A stretch of DNA of 64,000 bases from CANKBT01 sp038235705 (GCA_038235705.1 JBBSTR010000002.1:1-64000), one strand, 5' to 3'; shown: positions 34,802 to 43,867, counted from the first letter of the stretch. Notes: generated by a model not told the origin, from the sequence alone. A program made the numbers and translations.

Positions 34802-36026
34802 ACAGCGAGGCATAGCCGACGTCGGGGTCGACCAACGCCTCCGGGTCGACGGGTCTGCCGGCGACGACGAGAGGCTTGATCTGGTCGAGGACGTCCCACA
34901 CGTTGACGTTCATGGCGGCCTTGATGCGGTTCGACGGGTCGAGCCAGAAGGCGACGAACTCGCGCTGGTCCAGGTTGCCTCGTACGACGACCCGGTGCGG
35001 TGAGCCCGGGGCCGCGTGACCGAGGTATTCCATGCCGAGGTCGTACTGGTCGCTGAAGAAGTAGGGCAGGTCGGTGTAGGTCGTGCTCTCGCCGAGCAAC
35101 GCCGCCGCAGCGGTCGCGGGCTGGTTTCGCGCGGTCGCCCAGTGCTCGACGCGCACCCGGTGGCCGAGGACCGGGTGGTCATGGTTGGCGATGTCGCCGA
35201 CCGCGTAGATGTCCGGGTCGCTGGAGCGCAGGGACGCGTCGACCAGGACCCCGTCGTCCAGGTCGAGCCCGGCAGTCTCGGCCAGGCTCAGATCCGGTGC
35301 CGCGCCCACGCCGATCACGACGGCGTCGGCCTGGAGGGTCGTGCCGTCGCTCAGCTGGACGCCGGTCGCCGTGCCCGCGACCGTCGTGATGCCGGCGACC
35401 TTGACGGCGAGGCGCAGGTCGACGCCGTTTGCCCGGTGCAGGTCGGCGAAGACGCGGCCGAGCTCGGGACCGAGCACTCCCAGCAGCGGCAGGTCCGCGG
35501 CTTCCAGCACGGTCACGTCGGTGCCCGCAGCCCGAGCGACGGCGGCGACCTCGAGGCCGATCCAGCCGGCGCCGATGATGACCAGCCGCTTGCCGTCGCC
35601 GAAAGTCGCACGGATCGCGTCGGCGTCCTCCGCCGTGCGCAGCGTGTGGACGCCGTGCGCGTCGGCGCCGGGCAGGCTGAGGCGGCGGGCCACGGACCCG
35701 GTGGCGAGGACGAGCCTGTCGTAACCGATCATGGCCCCGTCCGCGAGTCGGACCTGGTGGGCGCCCGGGTCGACCGCCGTGGCTCGGGTGCTCAGGCGCA
35801 GGTCGATCCGGTTGTCGCGGTACCAGTCCGACGGGTTCACGAGGGCGGAGTCGAACGAGGCAGACCCGGCGAGGTATCCCTTGGACAACGGTGGGCGCTC
35901 GTAGGGCAGGTGCGCCTCGGCGGCCAGGAGCGTCACCTCGTGCTCGAAGCCCTGCTCCCGCAGTGCCTGTGCGGTCTTCGCGCCGGCCAGGCCACCTCCG
36001 ACGATGACCACGTTCTGGATGCTCAT
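34800..36026 (-). CDS. NAD(P)/FAD-dependent oxidoreductase (ferredoxin/rubredoxin reductase-like)
   Basis: 408 residues. FAD-binding VVIVGGGLAGAKTAQALR is at 6-23. PYERPPLSKGYL, the NAD-binding VIIGAGWIGLEVAAVA (about 149) and SDPDIYAVGDIA follow, then a C-terminal reductase domain with VEHWATARNQ. This is the class that feeds electrons to small ferredoxins, rubredoxins or oxygenases; the partner is not in the window. Divergent from the cysteine-rich regulator across an AT-rich region with nested inverted repeats, so it is the likely target of that regulator. Confidence 0.92.
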   Translation of the reverse strand: MSIQNVVIVGGGLAGAKTAQALREQGFEHEVTLLAAEAHLPYERPPLSKGYLAGSASFDSALVNPSDWYRDNRIDLRLSTRATAVDPGAHQVRLADGAMIGYDRLVLATGSVARRLSLPGADAHGVHTLRTAEDADAIRATFGDGKRLVIIGAGWIGLEVAAVARAAGTDVTVLEAADLPLLGVLGPELGRVFADLHRANGVDLRLAVKVAGITTVAGTATGVQLSDGTTLQADAVVIGVGAAPDLSLAETAGLDLDDGVLVDASLRSSDPDIYAVGDIANHDHPVLGHRVRVEHWATARNQPATAAAALLGESTTYTDLPYFFSDQYDLGMEYLGHAAPGSPHRVVVRGNLDQREFVAFWLDPSNRIKAAMNVNVWDVLDQIKPLVVAGRPVDPEALVDPDVGYASL

Positions 36027-36110
36027 GAGTGCGTCTCCGATCCGGTGGGGGTGCTGCGTGCAAGGGCTGTCTGCAGATCGTCCTGCGCGTGAGTTCGCCT
36101 CCCCTTGTAA

Positions 36111-36142
36111 CGGACACTAGAGTAAACTTTAGATTTTGTCCG
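36111..36142. promoter_or_regulatory. Nested inverted repeats in the divergent promoter region
   Basis: Outer arms CGGACA (36111-36116) and TGTCCG (36137-36142) enclose a second near-palindrome CTAGAGT-aa-ACTTTAG (36117-36132, one mismatch). It lies in the most AT-rich part of the window, between the FAD reductase and the regulator. Inferred operator and promoter; the binding protein is probably the adjacent regulator. Confidence 0.55.
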
Positions 36143-36180
36143 GTCTAACGTCAAGGGTCGTGTCTCTCAGAGAGGGTCAG

Positions 36181-36891
36181 ATGTCGCAGCTCGCGAAAGA
36201 CGCCACGGGCATCGGGGCGCTCGCCGAGCCCGTCCGCCGTGACCTGTACCTCTACGTCTGTGCGCAGCCCGGTGCGGTGGGACGCGAGGAAGCGGCAGAG
36301 GCCACCGACCTGCCGCTCCACACCGCCAAGTTCCATCTGGACAAGCTGGAGGCGGAGGGTCTGCTGCAGACCGATTTCGCTCGACTGTCCGGTCGGCGCG
36401 GACCGGGCGCCGGGCGTCCGGCCAAGCTCTACCGGCGCGCAGACCGAGAGATCGCGGTCTCGCTGCCCGATCGCGACTACGAGCTTGCAGGACAGCTGTT
36501 GGCGCAGGCGGTCGCCGAGTCGGCGGCGACGGGCGTTCCCGCGACCGAGGTGCTCGACCGGGCCGCAGGGGCTCACGGGCGGGCCATCGGCACGGAAGCG
36601 GCCACCGACGGTGCTCCTGCCACGGCCGCTGAAGCCCTGGCACGTGCCTGCGAGGCTCTGATCGACCACGGTTACGAGCCGAGAAGGCTCCCCGACCGGG
36701 TCGAGCTGGCCAACTGTCCCTTCCGGGCGCTCGCGACGACGCACCCGCAGCTAGTGTGCGGCATGAACCTCGCCCTGATCGAGGCCCTGACCGACGCGCT
36801 CGTGCCCGATCGACTCGTCTGCGACCTGGCGCCGGCCCCGAACCGTTGTTGCGTGGTCCTCAAGACCCGCCCGAGCGGTGACGGCTGCTAG
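36181..36891 (+). CDS. Winged-helix regulator with cysteine-rich C-terminal sensor (SufR/ArsR-like)
   Basis: 236 residues. A winged helix-turn-helix fills residues 12-85 (LAEPVRRDLYLYV, ATDLPLHTAKFHLDKLEAEGLL). The C-terminal part has Cys179 (NCPF), Cys193 (HPQLVCGMN), Cys214 and Cys223/224 (NRCCV). That order recalls the iron-sulfur sensor half of SufR-type repressors, so redox, iron or NO sensing is likely. The ATG at 36181 follows AGAGAGGG. Divergent from the FAD reductase. The 3' end overlaps CLC copy 2 by 32 bases on the opposite strand. Confidence 0.82.
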   Translation: MSQLAKDATGIGALAEPVRRDLYLYVCAQPGAVGREEAAEATDLPLHTAKFHLDKLEAEGLLQTDFARLSGRRGPGAGRPAKLYRRADREIAVSLPDRDYELAGQLLAQAVAESAATGVPATEVLDRAAGAHGRAIGTEAATDGAPATAAEALARACEALIDHGYEPRRLPDRVELANCPFRALATTHPQLVCGMNLALIEALTDALVPDRLVCDLAPAPNRCCVVLKTRPSGDGC

Positions 36892-38746
36892 CGCGAGCGG
36901 GGGTGCGTCGGCGCGGCTGCGGTGACCGGGCCGTGGCCGTGTTCCGCCGCGGCAGCCGCGGGGTGCGCAGCCGGAGCAGCCGCTCGGTGTCGCGCTCCTC
37001 GGCGAGGTCGCGCAGCCGACCCGCCAGGAGCTGCTTGAGCGAGACCACGCCGATCGGACGCAGCGGGTCGCCGCGCATCGTCACCGGCAACCGGGTGAAG
37101 CCGGTCTCGGCCATCAGCGCCGCGGCGGTCTTCAGGGTGTCGTCGCCGTGCGCGACCACGAGCGACGCGCCGGCGAGCAGCCCGACCGGGTCGTCGCGTC
37201 GGCCCACGGACACCGCGGCCTCCAGCTGGGAACCACTGACGATCCCGACGAGCGTGCGGTCGTCGTCGACGACCGGGTAGAGCCGCTGGGCCCGTACGTC
37301 GTCAGAGCCGACCTGGATCTCGAGCAGGGCAGAGGCGACGGACCGGCTTTCCGCAAGATCGAGATAGTCCTCGGTCAGCACCTGATCGACGAAGAGCGCC
37401 TCGAGCGGGTCGACGTCGTACTCTCGCCCAAGGTGAAAGCCGCGGCGGGCGATCTTCTCGGTGAGGATGGACCGCTTCAGCAGCAGCACCGAAGCGGCGT
37501 ACGCCGTGCTGGTCGCGATCAGCAGCGGGAGCAGCGCATCGAAGCGGCCGGTCAGCTCGATCGCGAAGACCACGCCGGTGAACGGCGTACGCATGACGCC
37601 ACCGAGCACCCCGGCCAGGCCGATGATGGCCCAGAAGCCGAGCCCGACCTCGGGGAAGACGTGCGACTCGACCGCGCCGAGGGCGCCGCCGATGATGAAC
37701 ATCGGCGCCAGCACGCCACCAGAGGTCCCCGAGCCGAGCGACAGCGACCAGATGAGCGTCTTGACGACCAGAACGCTGAGCACCAGCGACAGACCGATCT
37801 GACCGGTCAGCTCGGCGTCGATCACGTCGTATCCGACGCCGAGCGCCCTGGGCTGCACCAGACCGCCGATGCCGATGATCAGTCCGCCGATCGCCGGCCA
37901 CCACATCCAGTGGAACGGCAGCCGGTGGAACAGGTCCTCCGAGAAGTAGACGAGGGTGGTCGCCACGATCGCCAGCAGCGCGGAGCACACCCCGGCGACC
38001 AGGCAGAAGGCGTACGTCAGATAGGTGATGTCAAACGCCGCTGTGCTGGGGAACAGCGTGCCGTGGCCCAGCAAGGGACCGCGCAGGATCGTCGCGACGG
38101 CTATCGCGGTGGCCACCGGCACGAAGCTGCGCGGACGCCACTCGAACAGCAGCAGGTCGACGGCGAGCAGCACCGAGGCCAGCGGCGCGTTGAAGGTCGC
38201 GGCCATGCCGGCCGTGGCGCCGGCGACGAGCAGCGTCTTGCGCTCGTCGGCCGTCAGGTGCAGGAACTGTGCGAACAGCGACCCGAGCGCGCCGCCGGTC
38301 ATGATGATCGGGCCCTCCGCGCCGAACGGCCCGCCGGTGCCGATGCCCACCGCCGCACTGATCGGTTTGAGCACGGCGACCCTTGGTTGGATCGTGCTGC
38401 GCCGCAGCAAGATCGCTTCGATCGTCTCCGGCATGCCGTGGCCGCGGATGCGCTCGGAGCCGTATCGCGCCATGAAACCGATGGCGAGGCCGCCGAGGAT
38501 CGGGGCGAGCAGCACGAGCAACGGGTTGTGATGGACCGAGCCGGGGGCGACGAGCTGGGTCCCCCACCGCTGGTAGAAGACGGCGTTCGTGATGATGCCG
38601 ATCAGCCTGACGAGCGTCCAGGCGGCCCCGGCGCCGGCGGCGCCGACCGGGACGGCGATCGCTGCGACGAACAGCATGCGCGGCGTCGCCGTGAAGTCGC
38701 CGAGGTGTCCGACGTCGCGGACGGGGGTGCGGGGTACGTGGGGCAC
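36860..38746 (-). CDS. CLC-family chloride channel/transporter with CBS domains (copy 2)
   Basis: 628 residues, a paralogue of the gene at 32055-33872 with the same loops: GHGMPE, GPFGAEGPIIMTGG, LFEWRPRSF, GSGTSGGVLAP and two CBS domains. Differences include a longer basic, Ser/Arg-rich tail of about 25 residues, which overlaps the end of the regulator gene. The first 60 residues differ at about 10 positions, and the DNA before the start is also alike, pointing to a duplication that included the promoter. GTG start. Confidence 0.93.
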   Translation of the reverse strand: MPHVPRTPVRDVGHLGDFTATPRMLFVAAIAVPVGAAGAGAAWTLVRLIGIITNAVFYQRWGTQLVAPGSVHHNPLLVLLAPILGGLAIGFMARYGSERIRGHGMPETIEAILLRRSTIQPRVAVLKPISAAVGIGTGGPFGAEGPIIMTGGALGSLFAQFLHLTADERKTLLVAGATAGMAATFNAPLASVLLAVDLLLFEWRPRSFVPVATAIAVATILRGPLLGHGTLFPSTAAFDITYLTYAFCLVAGVCSALLAIVATTLVYFSEDLFHRLPFHWMWWPAIGGLIIGIGGLVQPRALGVGYDVIDAELTGQIGLSLVLSVLVVKTLIWSLSLGSGTSGGVLAPMFIIGGALGAVESHVFPEVGLGFWAIIGLAGVLGGVMRTPFTGVVFAIELTGRFDALLPLLIATSTAYAASVLLLKRSILTEKIARRGFHLGREYDVDPLEALFVDQVLTEDYLDLAESRSVASALLEIQVGSDDVRAQRLYPVVDDDRTLVGIVSGSQLEAAVSVGRRDDPVGLLAGASLVVAHGDDTLKTAAALMAETGFTRLPVTMRGDPLRPIGVVSLKQLLAGRLRDLAEERDTERLLRLRTPRLPRRNTATARSPQPRRRTPARASSRHRSGGS

Positions 38747-38824
38747 GGGCGTCCTCGGCTAGGGGGTGGGCGACCACTCACCCTAGGTCGCTCCGCTCGA
38801 CACGGCTCGCGGAACGGGCTGGGG

Positions 38825-40195
38825 CTAGGACGGGGGTCGGGTCATCGCCAGGACGTCGAGCGCGGCGTCGAGCTGGTCCTCGGTCAGCCGGTCCGGCACG
38901 TGCCCACGGGCGATCACCACCTCCCGGATGCTCTGCCGCCCGGCTAGCGCCTGCTTGGCAACCTTGGCCGCCTCCTCGTAGCCGAGGTAGCGGTTGAGCG
39001 GCGTGACGATCGACGGGGAGCCCTCGGCCAGCTCGCGGCACCGCTCCACGTCGGCCTCGATGCCGTCGATGCACCGGTCGGCGAGCAGCCGGGTCGAGGT
39101 GGACAGCAGCCGGATCGACTCCAGCAGCGCACGGCCCATCACCGGCATCATCACGTTGAGCTCGAAGCTGCCGGTGGTGCCGGCGAAGGCGACGGTGGCG
39201 TCGTTGCCGATCACCTGTGCACAGACCTGCAGCACCGCCTCCGGCAGCACCGGGTTGACCTTGCCCGGCATGATCGAGCTGCCTGGCTGCAGGTCTGGCA
39301 GACGGATCTCACCGAGCCCGGCGCGCGGACCGGAGCCCATCCAGCGCAGGTCGTTGCAGATCTTCACCAGACTTACCGCAACGGTGCGCAGATGGCCGCT
39401 GGTCTCGACCAGGGCGTCGCGCGCCCCCTGCGCCTCGAAGTGGTTGCGGGCCTCGGTGAACGGTTCGCCCAGCTCGGCGATCACGGCCGCGGCGAAGCCC
39501 GCCGGCGTGTTGATCCCGGTGCCGACCGCCGTGCCGCCGAGCGGCAGCTCGGCAAGTCGGCCGAGCCCGGAACGCAGGCGCTCCACGCCATAGCGCACCT
39601 GTGCGGCAAAGCCGGAGAACTCCTGGCCGAGTGTGACGGGGGTGGCGTCCATGAGGTGCGTACGCCCGCTCTTCACCACGTCCTCGAACGCCTCCGCGCG
39701 ACGCTCCAGAGCGCCGGCCAGGTGCTCCAGAGCCGGGACCAGGTCCTGGTTGACGGCGTCGACCGCGGCCAGGTGGATGCTCGTCGGGAAGACGTCGTTG
39801 CTCGACTGCGAGGCGTTGACTTGGTCGTTCGGGTGCACCGGCCGGCCGAGCGCGCGGGAGGCCAGGCCGGCCAGCACCTCGTTGCAGTTCATGTTGCTCG
39901 AGGTCCCGCTGCCGGTCTGGAAGACGTCCACCGGGAACTGTTCGGCATGCTGCCCGGACGCCACCTCGCCGGCGGCCTGCACGATCGCGTCGGCGACGTC
40001 CGGTCCGAGCACGCCGAGCCGGGCGTTCACCGTCGCCGCGGCGCCCTTGATGCGCGCCAGCGCCGAGACCTGGGTGGCCTCCAGACGCAGCCCGCTGATC
40101 GGGAAGTTCTCCACGGCTCGCTGGGTCTGCGCCCCGTACGACGCGTCGTCAGGGACCTCGATCTCGCCCATGCTGTCGTGCTCGGTCCGGGTCAT
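38825..40195 (-). CDS. fumC: Fumarate hydratase, class II
   Basis: 456 residues. Reversible hydration of fumarate to malate in the TCA cycle. Signatures are TGSGTSSNMNCNEV, SQSSNDVFPTSIHLA, the catalytic His in SGRTHLMDATP, and GSSIMPGKVNPV with the catalytic serine loop. Aspartase shares the fold, but the substrate-site GTAVGTGIN and overall length favour fumarase. The ATG at 40195 starts MTRTEHDSMGEIEVP. Upstream on the same strand is the TetR gene, 44 bases away. Confidence 0.94.
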   Translation of the reverse strand: MTRTEHDSMGEIEVPDDASYGAQTQRAVENFPISGLRLEATQVSALARIKGAAATVNARLGVLGPDVADAIVQAAGEVASGQHAEQFPVDVFQTGSGTSSNMNCNEVLAGLASRALGRPVHPNDQVNASQSSNDVFPTSIHLAAVDAVNQDLVPALEHLAGALERRAEAFEDVVKSGRTHLMDATPVTLGQEFSGFAAQVRYGVERLRSGLGRLAELPLGGTAVGTGINTPAGFAAAVIAELGEPFTEARNHFEAQGARDALVETSGHLRTVAVSLVKICNDLRWMGSGPRAGLGEIRLPDLQPGSSIMPGKVNPVLPEAVLQVCAQVIGNDATVAFAGTTGSFELNVMMPVMGRALLESIRLLSTSTRLLADRCIDGIEADVERCRELAEGSPSIVTPLNRYLGYEEAAKVAKQALAGRQSIREVVIARGHVPDRLTEDQLDAALDVLAMTRPPS

Positions 40196-40239
40196 GCGCC
40201 GCTCCGCGGCAGACGTGTCATGACGGGAGCGTGCCCGTT

Positions 40240-40920
40240 CTAGCGCCCGTGCCACGTCCGCATGGCCGTCTCGACCTGGACGGCGTCGAGCGGCGGCCCC
40301 GGGAGCGGCCCGTCCGCGCGCAACCCGCGCAGCGCCAGCTCGAGGTAGCGCCGGTACAGCCCCGGCTCGACCTCCCGGCTCACGTCCTGGATGGTGCCGA
40401 CCATCACGTTGATCATCGGGATGTCGCTGGGCGCCACGTCGGGGCGCAGCACGCCAGCGGCCTGGGCCCGCTCGACCAGGCGGGTCACAGCAGGGGTGAG
40501 GCCGGCGCGCGCCTGGTCGATCCGGGTGTGGGCGGTGCTCCGCTCGTACAGCAGCTGCTTGAGCCCCTTGAAGTGCAGCTGCATCTCGAGCGCCTGCTCG
40601 AGGAAGCCGCACAGCCCGAGCCAGGGATCCTCGTGCGCGAGACCGTCCTCGGCCAGCTGGACCATCGCGGACATCCGCTCGACGAGGAGGTCGTCGATGA
40701 GCACGTCCTTGTTGGCGAAGTTGCGGTACGCGGTCCCGACCCCGACCCCGGCGTGCTTGGCGATCTCGTCGAGCGTGACCTCGAGCCCCCGGTCGGCGAA
40801 CAGCTCGCTGGCGGCCGTCAGCAGCGCGGCCCGGTTGCGCTGGGCGTCGCGCCGACGGGGTTGTGTGACGTCGCGGGAACAAGTGGAGGCATCGTCTCCG
40901 TTGCTGCTACGGTCCGCCAT
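40240..40920 (-). CDS. TetR family transcriptional regulator
   Basis: 226 residues from the ATG at 40920. The N-terminal DNA-binding domain (about 20-70) includes RNRAALLTAASELFADRG, VTLDEIAKHAGVGVGTAYRNFANKD. The ligand-binding half is typical of drug-sensing TetR repressors. A GTG at 40941 would place the start inside the palindromic operator, so the ATG next to it is preferred. Divergent from an MFS efflux gene, its probable target. Confidence 0.93.
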   Translation of the reverse strand: MADRSSNGDDASTCSRDVTQPRRRDAQRNRAALLTAASELFADRGLEVTLDEIAKHAGVGVGTAYRNFANKDVLIDDLLVERMSAMVQLAEDGLAHEDPWLGLCGFLEQALEMQLHFKGLKQLLYERSTAHTRIDQARAGLTPAVTRLVERAQAAGVLRPDVAPSDIPMINVMVGTIQDVSREVEPGLYRRYLELALRGLRADGPLPGPPLDAVQVETAMRTWHGR

Positions 40921-40924
40921 GAAC

Positions 40925-40939
40925 GGAGATGCTATCTCC
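40925..40939. promoter_or_regulatory. Probable TetR operator
   Basis: The perfect inverted repeat GGAGAT-GCT-ATCTCC lies 5 bases upstream of the TetR start and 23 bases upstream of the MFS start. Position and symmetry fit an operator controlling both genes; the assignment is inferred. Confidence 0.75.
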
Positions 40940-40961
40940 ACTACACGCGCAAGGGACGATC

Positions 40962-42446
40962 ATGACCACCACCACCGCCGCCGCACCGCCGATCCTGGAC
41001 GTCGATCCGCACCACGAGCGCCGCTGGCTCATCCTGGGCGTCATCGGGATCGCGCAGCTGCTCGTCGTGCTCGACGCGACCATCGTCAACATCGCCCTGC
41101 CGGCCGCGCAGCGTGACCTGGGCTTCTCCGACTCCTCCCGACAGTGGGTGCTCACCGCCTACTCGCTGGCCTTCGGCTCCCTGCTGTTGCTCGGCGGGCG
41201 CCTGGCTGACACGTTCGGCCGCAAGCGCGCCTTCATCGCCGGTCTGCTCGGCTTCGCCGTGGCGTCTGCGGTCGGCGGTGCGGCGCCCACGTTCAGCATC
41301 CTGATCGTGGCCCGGGTCGCCCAGGGGATGTCTGGCGCGCTGCTCGCGCCGGCCGCGCTGTCGCTGCTCGCGACCACCTTCACCGACCCGAAGGAGCGCG
41401 GTCAGGCTTTCGGCATCTACGGCGCCATCGCGGGTGGTGGTGGCGCTGTCGGGCTGCTGCTCGGTGGCGCGCTCACGGAGTACCTCGACTGGCGCTGGTG
41501 CCTGTACGTCGGGCTGTTCTTCGCCGTCCCCGCTGCGGTCATGGGCGGTCGGTTGCTGCACCAGGCACCCCCGGGCGTCCGCCCCAAGCTTGACCTGGTC
41601 GGGGCCACGACCTCGAGCGCCGGCTTGTTCGCGCTGGTCTACGGCTTCGCCAGCGCGGAGCGGTCCGGCTGGGGAGCGCCGATCACCGTCGGGATGCTGT
41701 TGGCCTCGGTGCTGCTGCTGGCGCTTTTCGTCTTCCTGCAGACCCGGGTGGCGCAGCCGTTGCTCCCGATGCGCATCCCGCTGGACCGCAACCGCGGCGG
41801 CGGCTACCTGGCCGTGCTGATCGGTGGGTCCGGGATCTTCGGGATCTTCATCTTCCTGACCTTCTACCTGCAGAACACCCTCGGGCTGTCCCCGTTGGTC
41901 ACCGGCGCCGCGTTCATGGCGCTCAACGTGCCGATCGCGGTCACCGCGATCTTCGTCAACACCCGGCTGCTCGCCCGGACCGGCCCACGCCCGCTCGTCA
42001 CGACGGGGATGCTGCTCAACGTCGCGAGCCTGCTCCTGCTGACCCGGCTCGAGGTGGACAGCTCCTACTGGCTGCACGTGTTCCCTTCGCTGGTCCTCAC
42101 CGGGGTCGGCTTCGGCCTGATCTTCGCGCCGGCCATCTCCGGTGCTGCCGCCGGCGTCGCCCCGAAGGACAGTGGGATCGCGTCGGCGATGGTGAACACC
42201 TCGCAGCAGGTGGGTGGATCCATCGGGGCGTCCCTGCTCTCGACGATCTTCGCCTCGTCGCTCGCCGGCTACCTGGCCGACAACAAGGGGGTTGACCCGA
42301 TGGTGGCGACCGTGCACGGCTACACGGTGGCGTTCTTCGTCGGCGCGGCCATCTTCGCGGTCGGTGCTGTGGTCAGCTTCGCCTTGCTGCGGCCCGGCGC
42401 CGCCGCGCCTGCCGCCGAGGGTGTCGCCCCGGCGATGGCCCACTGA
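40962..42446 (+). CDS. MFS drug transporter, DHA2 (14-helix) family
   Basis: 494 residues with about 14 hydrophobic helices. Motif A LGGRLADTFGRKRAF follows helix 2, motif D1-like LDATIVNIALPAA lies in helix 1, and motif C-like GAIAGGGGAVGLLLGGAL in helix 5 is typical of drug/proton antiporters such as EmrB and QacA. The ATG at 40962 follows AAGGGACG. The substrate is unknown. Probably repressed by the divergent TetR through the palindrome between them. Confidence 0.93.
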   Translation: MTTTTAAAPPILDVDPHHERRWLILGVIGIAQLLVVLDATIVNIALPAAQRDLGFSDSSRQWVLTAYSLAFGSLLLLGGRLADTFGRKRAFIAGLLGFAVASAVGGAAPTFSILIVARVAQGMSGALLAPAALSLLATTFTDPKERGQAFGIYGAIAGGGGAVGLLLGGALTEYLDWRWCLYVGLFFAVPAAVMGGRLLHQAPPGVRPKLDLVGATTSSAGLFALVYGFASAERSGWGAPITVGMLLASVLLLALFVFLQTRVAQPLLPMRIPLDRNRGGGYLAVLIGGSGIFGIFIFLTFYLQNTLGLSPLVTGAAFMALNVPIAVTAIFVNTRLLARTGPRPLVTTGMLLNVASLLLLTRLEVDSSYWLHVFPSLVLTGVGFGLIFAPAISGAAAGVAPKDSGIASAMVNTSQQVGGSIGASLLSTIFASSLAGYLADNKGVDPMVATVHGYTVAFFVGAAIFAVGAVVSFALLRPGAAAPAAEGVAPAMAH

Positions 42447-42460
42447 CTCGGTGCGCACGG

Positions 42461-43090
42461 TCACGACGGCCCGCCGGTTGCGTCACGCACGCACGTACGC
42501 AGCTCCGGCAGGACCTCGGTGACGAACCACGGGTTCTTTGCCTGCCACCGGAAGTTCAGCGGTGACGGGTGCACCAGCGGGAACCGCTCCGGCAGGAACT
42601 GCCGAAAGCCCCGCACCGTCTCGGTCAGCGTGTCGCGGCGCGTCGACGGCAGGTAGTGGGACTGCGCGTAGCGGCCGATGAGCAGCGTCAGCCGGATGTG
42701 GGGCATCAGCGCGAGCAGCGGCGGGTGCCACCGCTCGGCGAACCCCTTGCGAGGCGGCAGGTCGCCGCTGCGCCCCGGCCCGGGGTAGTAGAAGTCCATC
42801 GGGAGCAGGGCGAACAGGTCCGGGTCGCGGAACTGCGGCTCGGTGACCCCCAGCCAGTCCATGAGGATCTTGCCGCTGGCGTCGTCCCACGGGATGCCGC
42901 TCAGCTGCGCCTTGCGCCCGGGCGCCTGCGCGATCACGGCGATCCTGGCTCCCCCGGACGCCGCGTACAGGGGCTCCCACCCCTGCTGGCTCATGGACGC
43001 GTTGCCGTCGTCCTCGACCAGGGACCGTCGGATCGCCGCGAACCCGCCCGGCTGTGCGGCGCTCACCTCGCCCGCCGCGGTCGCGCTCAC
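42461..43090 (-). CDS. Uracil-DNA glycosylase family protein
   Basis: 209 residues. RIAVIAQAPGRKAQLSG followed by PWDDASG resembles motif 1 of the uracil-DNA glycosylase superfamily (family 4/MUG-like), MDFYYPGPG supplies the base-stacking aromatic, and VHPSPLNFRW is the C-terminal H-P-S motif. The four-cysteine iron-sulfur site of family 4 is absent. The GTG start overlaps the stop of the DUF488 gene by GTGA, so the two are made together. The exact damaged base is unknown. Confidence 0.8.
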   Translation of the reverse strand: MSATAAGEVSAAQPGGFAAIRRSLVEDDGNASMSQQGWEPLYAASGGARIAVIAQAPGRKAQLSGIPWDDASGKILMDWLGVTEPQFRDPDLFALLPMDFYYPGPGRSGDLPPRKGFAERWHPPLLALMPHIRLTLLIGRYAQSHYLPSTRRDTLTETVRGFRQFLPERFPLVHPSPLNFRWQAKNPWFVTEVLPELRTCVRDATGGPS

Positions 43091-43647
43091 GACGGTCCCG
43101 GTACGGGGTAGGTGATCGCGCCGTCGCGGACCTGGGCGAACGGGGTCAGCTCCGCGCGGCGGGTCGTCGCGAGCGACATGATGTCGTAGACCTCCACCCC
43201 CGCGACGACGAGCGCGTCCGTGATCAACCGTCGGTGGCACCGCCACGGGACGGCCTCGCTGCACATGATCGCTGGCACCGCGTCGTCCGCGATGCGCAGC
43301 AGCTCGGCCAGCCCGGCAGCGAACTCCTCGGTGCCCATGTGATCGGCGTAAGCCTGGAACGCCTTGACCCGCCACCCGCCGTTCGGGCTCTGGACGCCGG
43401 TCGGCGTGTGCCTGCGGCCACCGAGGTCCGGCAGCCAGCGGTAGTCGACGTGGTCCGGGAGCGCAGCCTCGATCGAGGCCTGGTCCCACTGCGGAAAGGC
43501 ACGGGACGAGGGGAAGGACCGCACGTCGACCAACACCGAGACGCCGTTCGTCCGCAGCATCGTCAGCACCTCGTCGAAGCCTCGGGTGGAGTGACCGATC
43601 GTGAACACCCGTCGTCCGGACTGCTGGGGTGGCTGGGCGTGTGTCAC
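43087..43647 (-). CDS. DUF488 domain-containing protein
   Basis: 186 residues. Typical segments are FTIGHSTRGFDEV, LVDVRSFPSSR, YRWLPDLGGRR and the conserved Cys-His pair in IMCSEAVPWRCHRRLI. The family is often linked with DNA repair or restriction neighbourhoods, and its reaction is not firmly known. Coupled to the glycosylase gene through a 4-base overlap. GTG start. Confidence 0.9.
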   Translation of the reverse strand: MTHAQPPQQSGRRVFTIGHSTRGFDEVLTMLRTNGVSVLVDVRSFPSSRAFPQWDQASIEAALPDHVDYRWLPDLGGRRHTPTGVQSPNGGWRVKAFQAYADHMGTEEFAAGLAELLRIADDAVPAIMCSEAVPWRCHRRLITDALVVAGVEVYDIMSLATTRRAELTPFAQVRDGAITYPVPGPS

Positions 43648-43657
43648 GGCAGTCAGA

Positions 43658-43867
43658 TCATTCGATCTTCGTCAGGGCGCTCGTCTTGTGCATAGCTACG
43701 TGATCCGTCTTGTCGCTCGCGATCTCGTACTGCGGGTCCTGCTCGGTGCAACGTCGTACGTGCCCCTTGTACTGGACATCGCTCGTGTGCTTCTTGGTGA
43801 TCACCCCCGTCACCCAACCGGCCTCGGAGTTCCACCGCACGTGATCACCCATCGCGAACCCTGACAT
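43658..43867 (-). CDS. DUF2945 (hypervirulence-associated TUDOR-like) protein
   Basis: 69 residues. A small SH3/Tudor-like beta barrel: MGDHVRWNSEAGWVTGVI, then VQYKGHVRRCTEQDPQYEIASDKTDHVAMHK. This matches the DUF2945 pattern. The role is unknown. The ATG is preceded by AAAGGAG. 10 bases upstream of the DUF488 gene, so it may lead a three-gene transcript. Confidence 0.88.
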   Translation of the reverse strand: MSGFAMGDHVRWNSEAGWVTGVITKKHTSDVQYKGHVRRCTEQDPQYEIASDKTDHVAMHKTSALTKIE

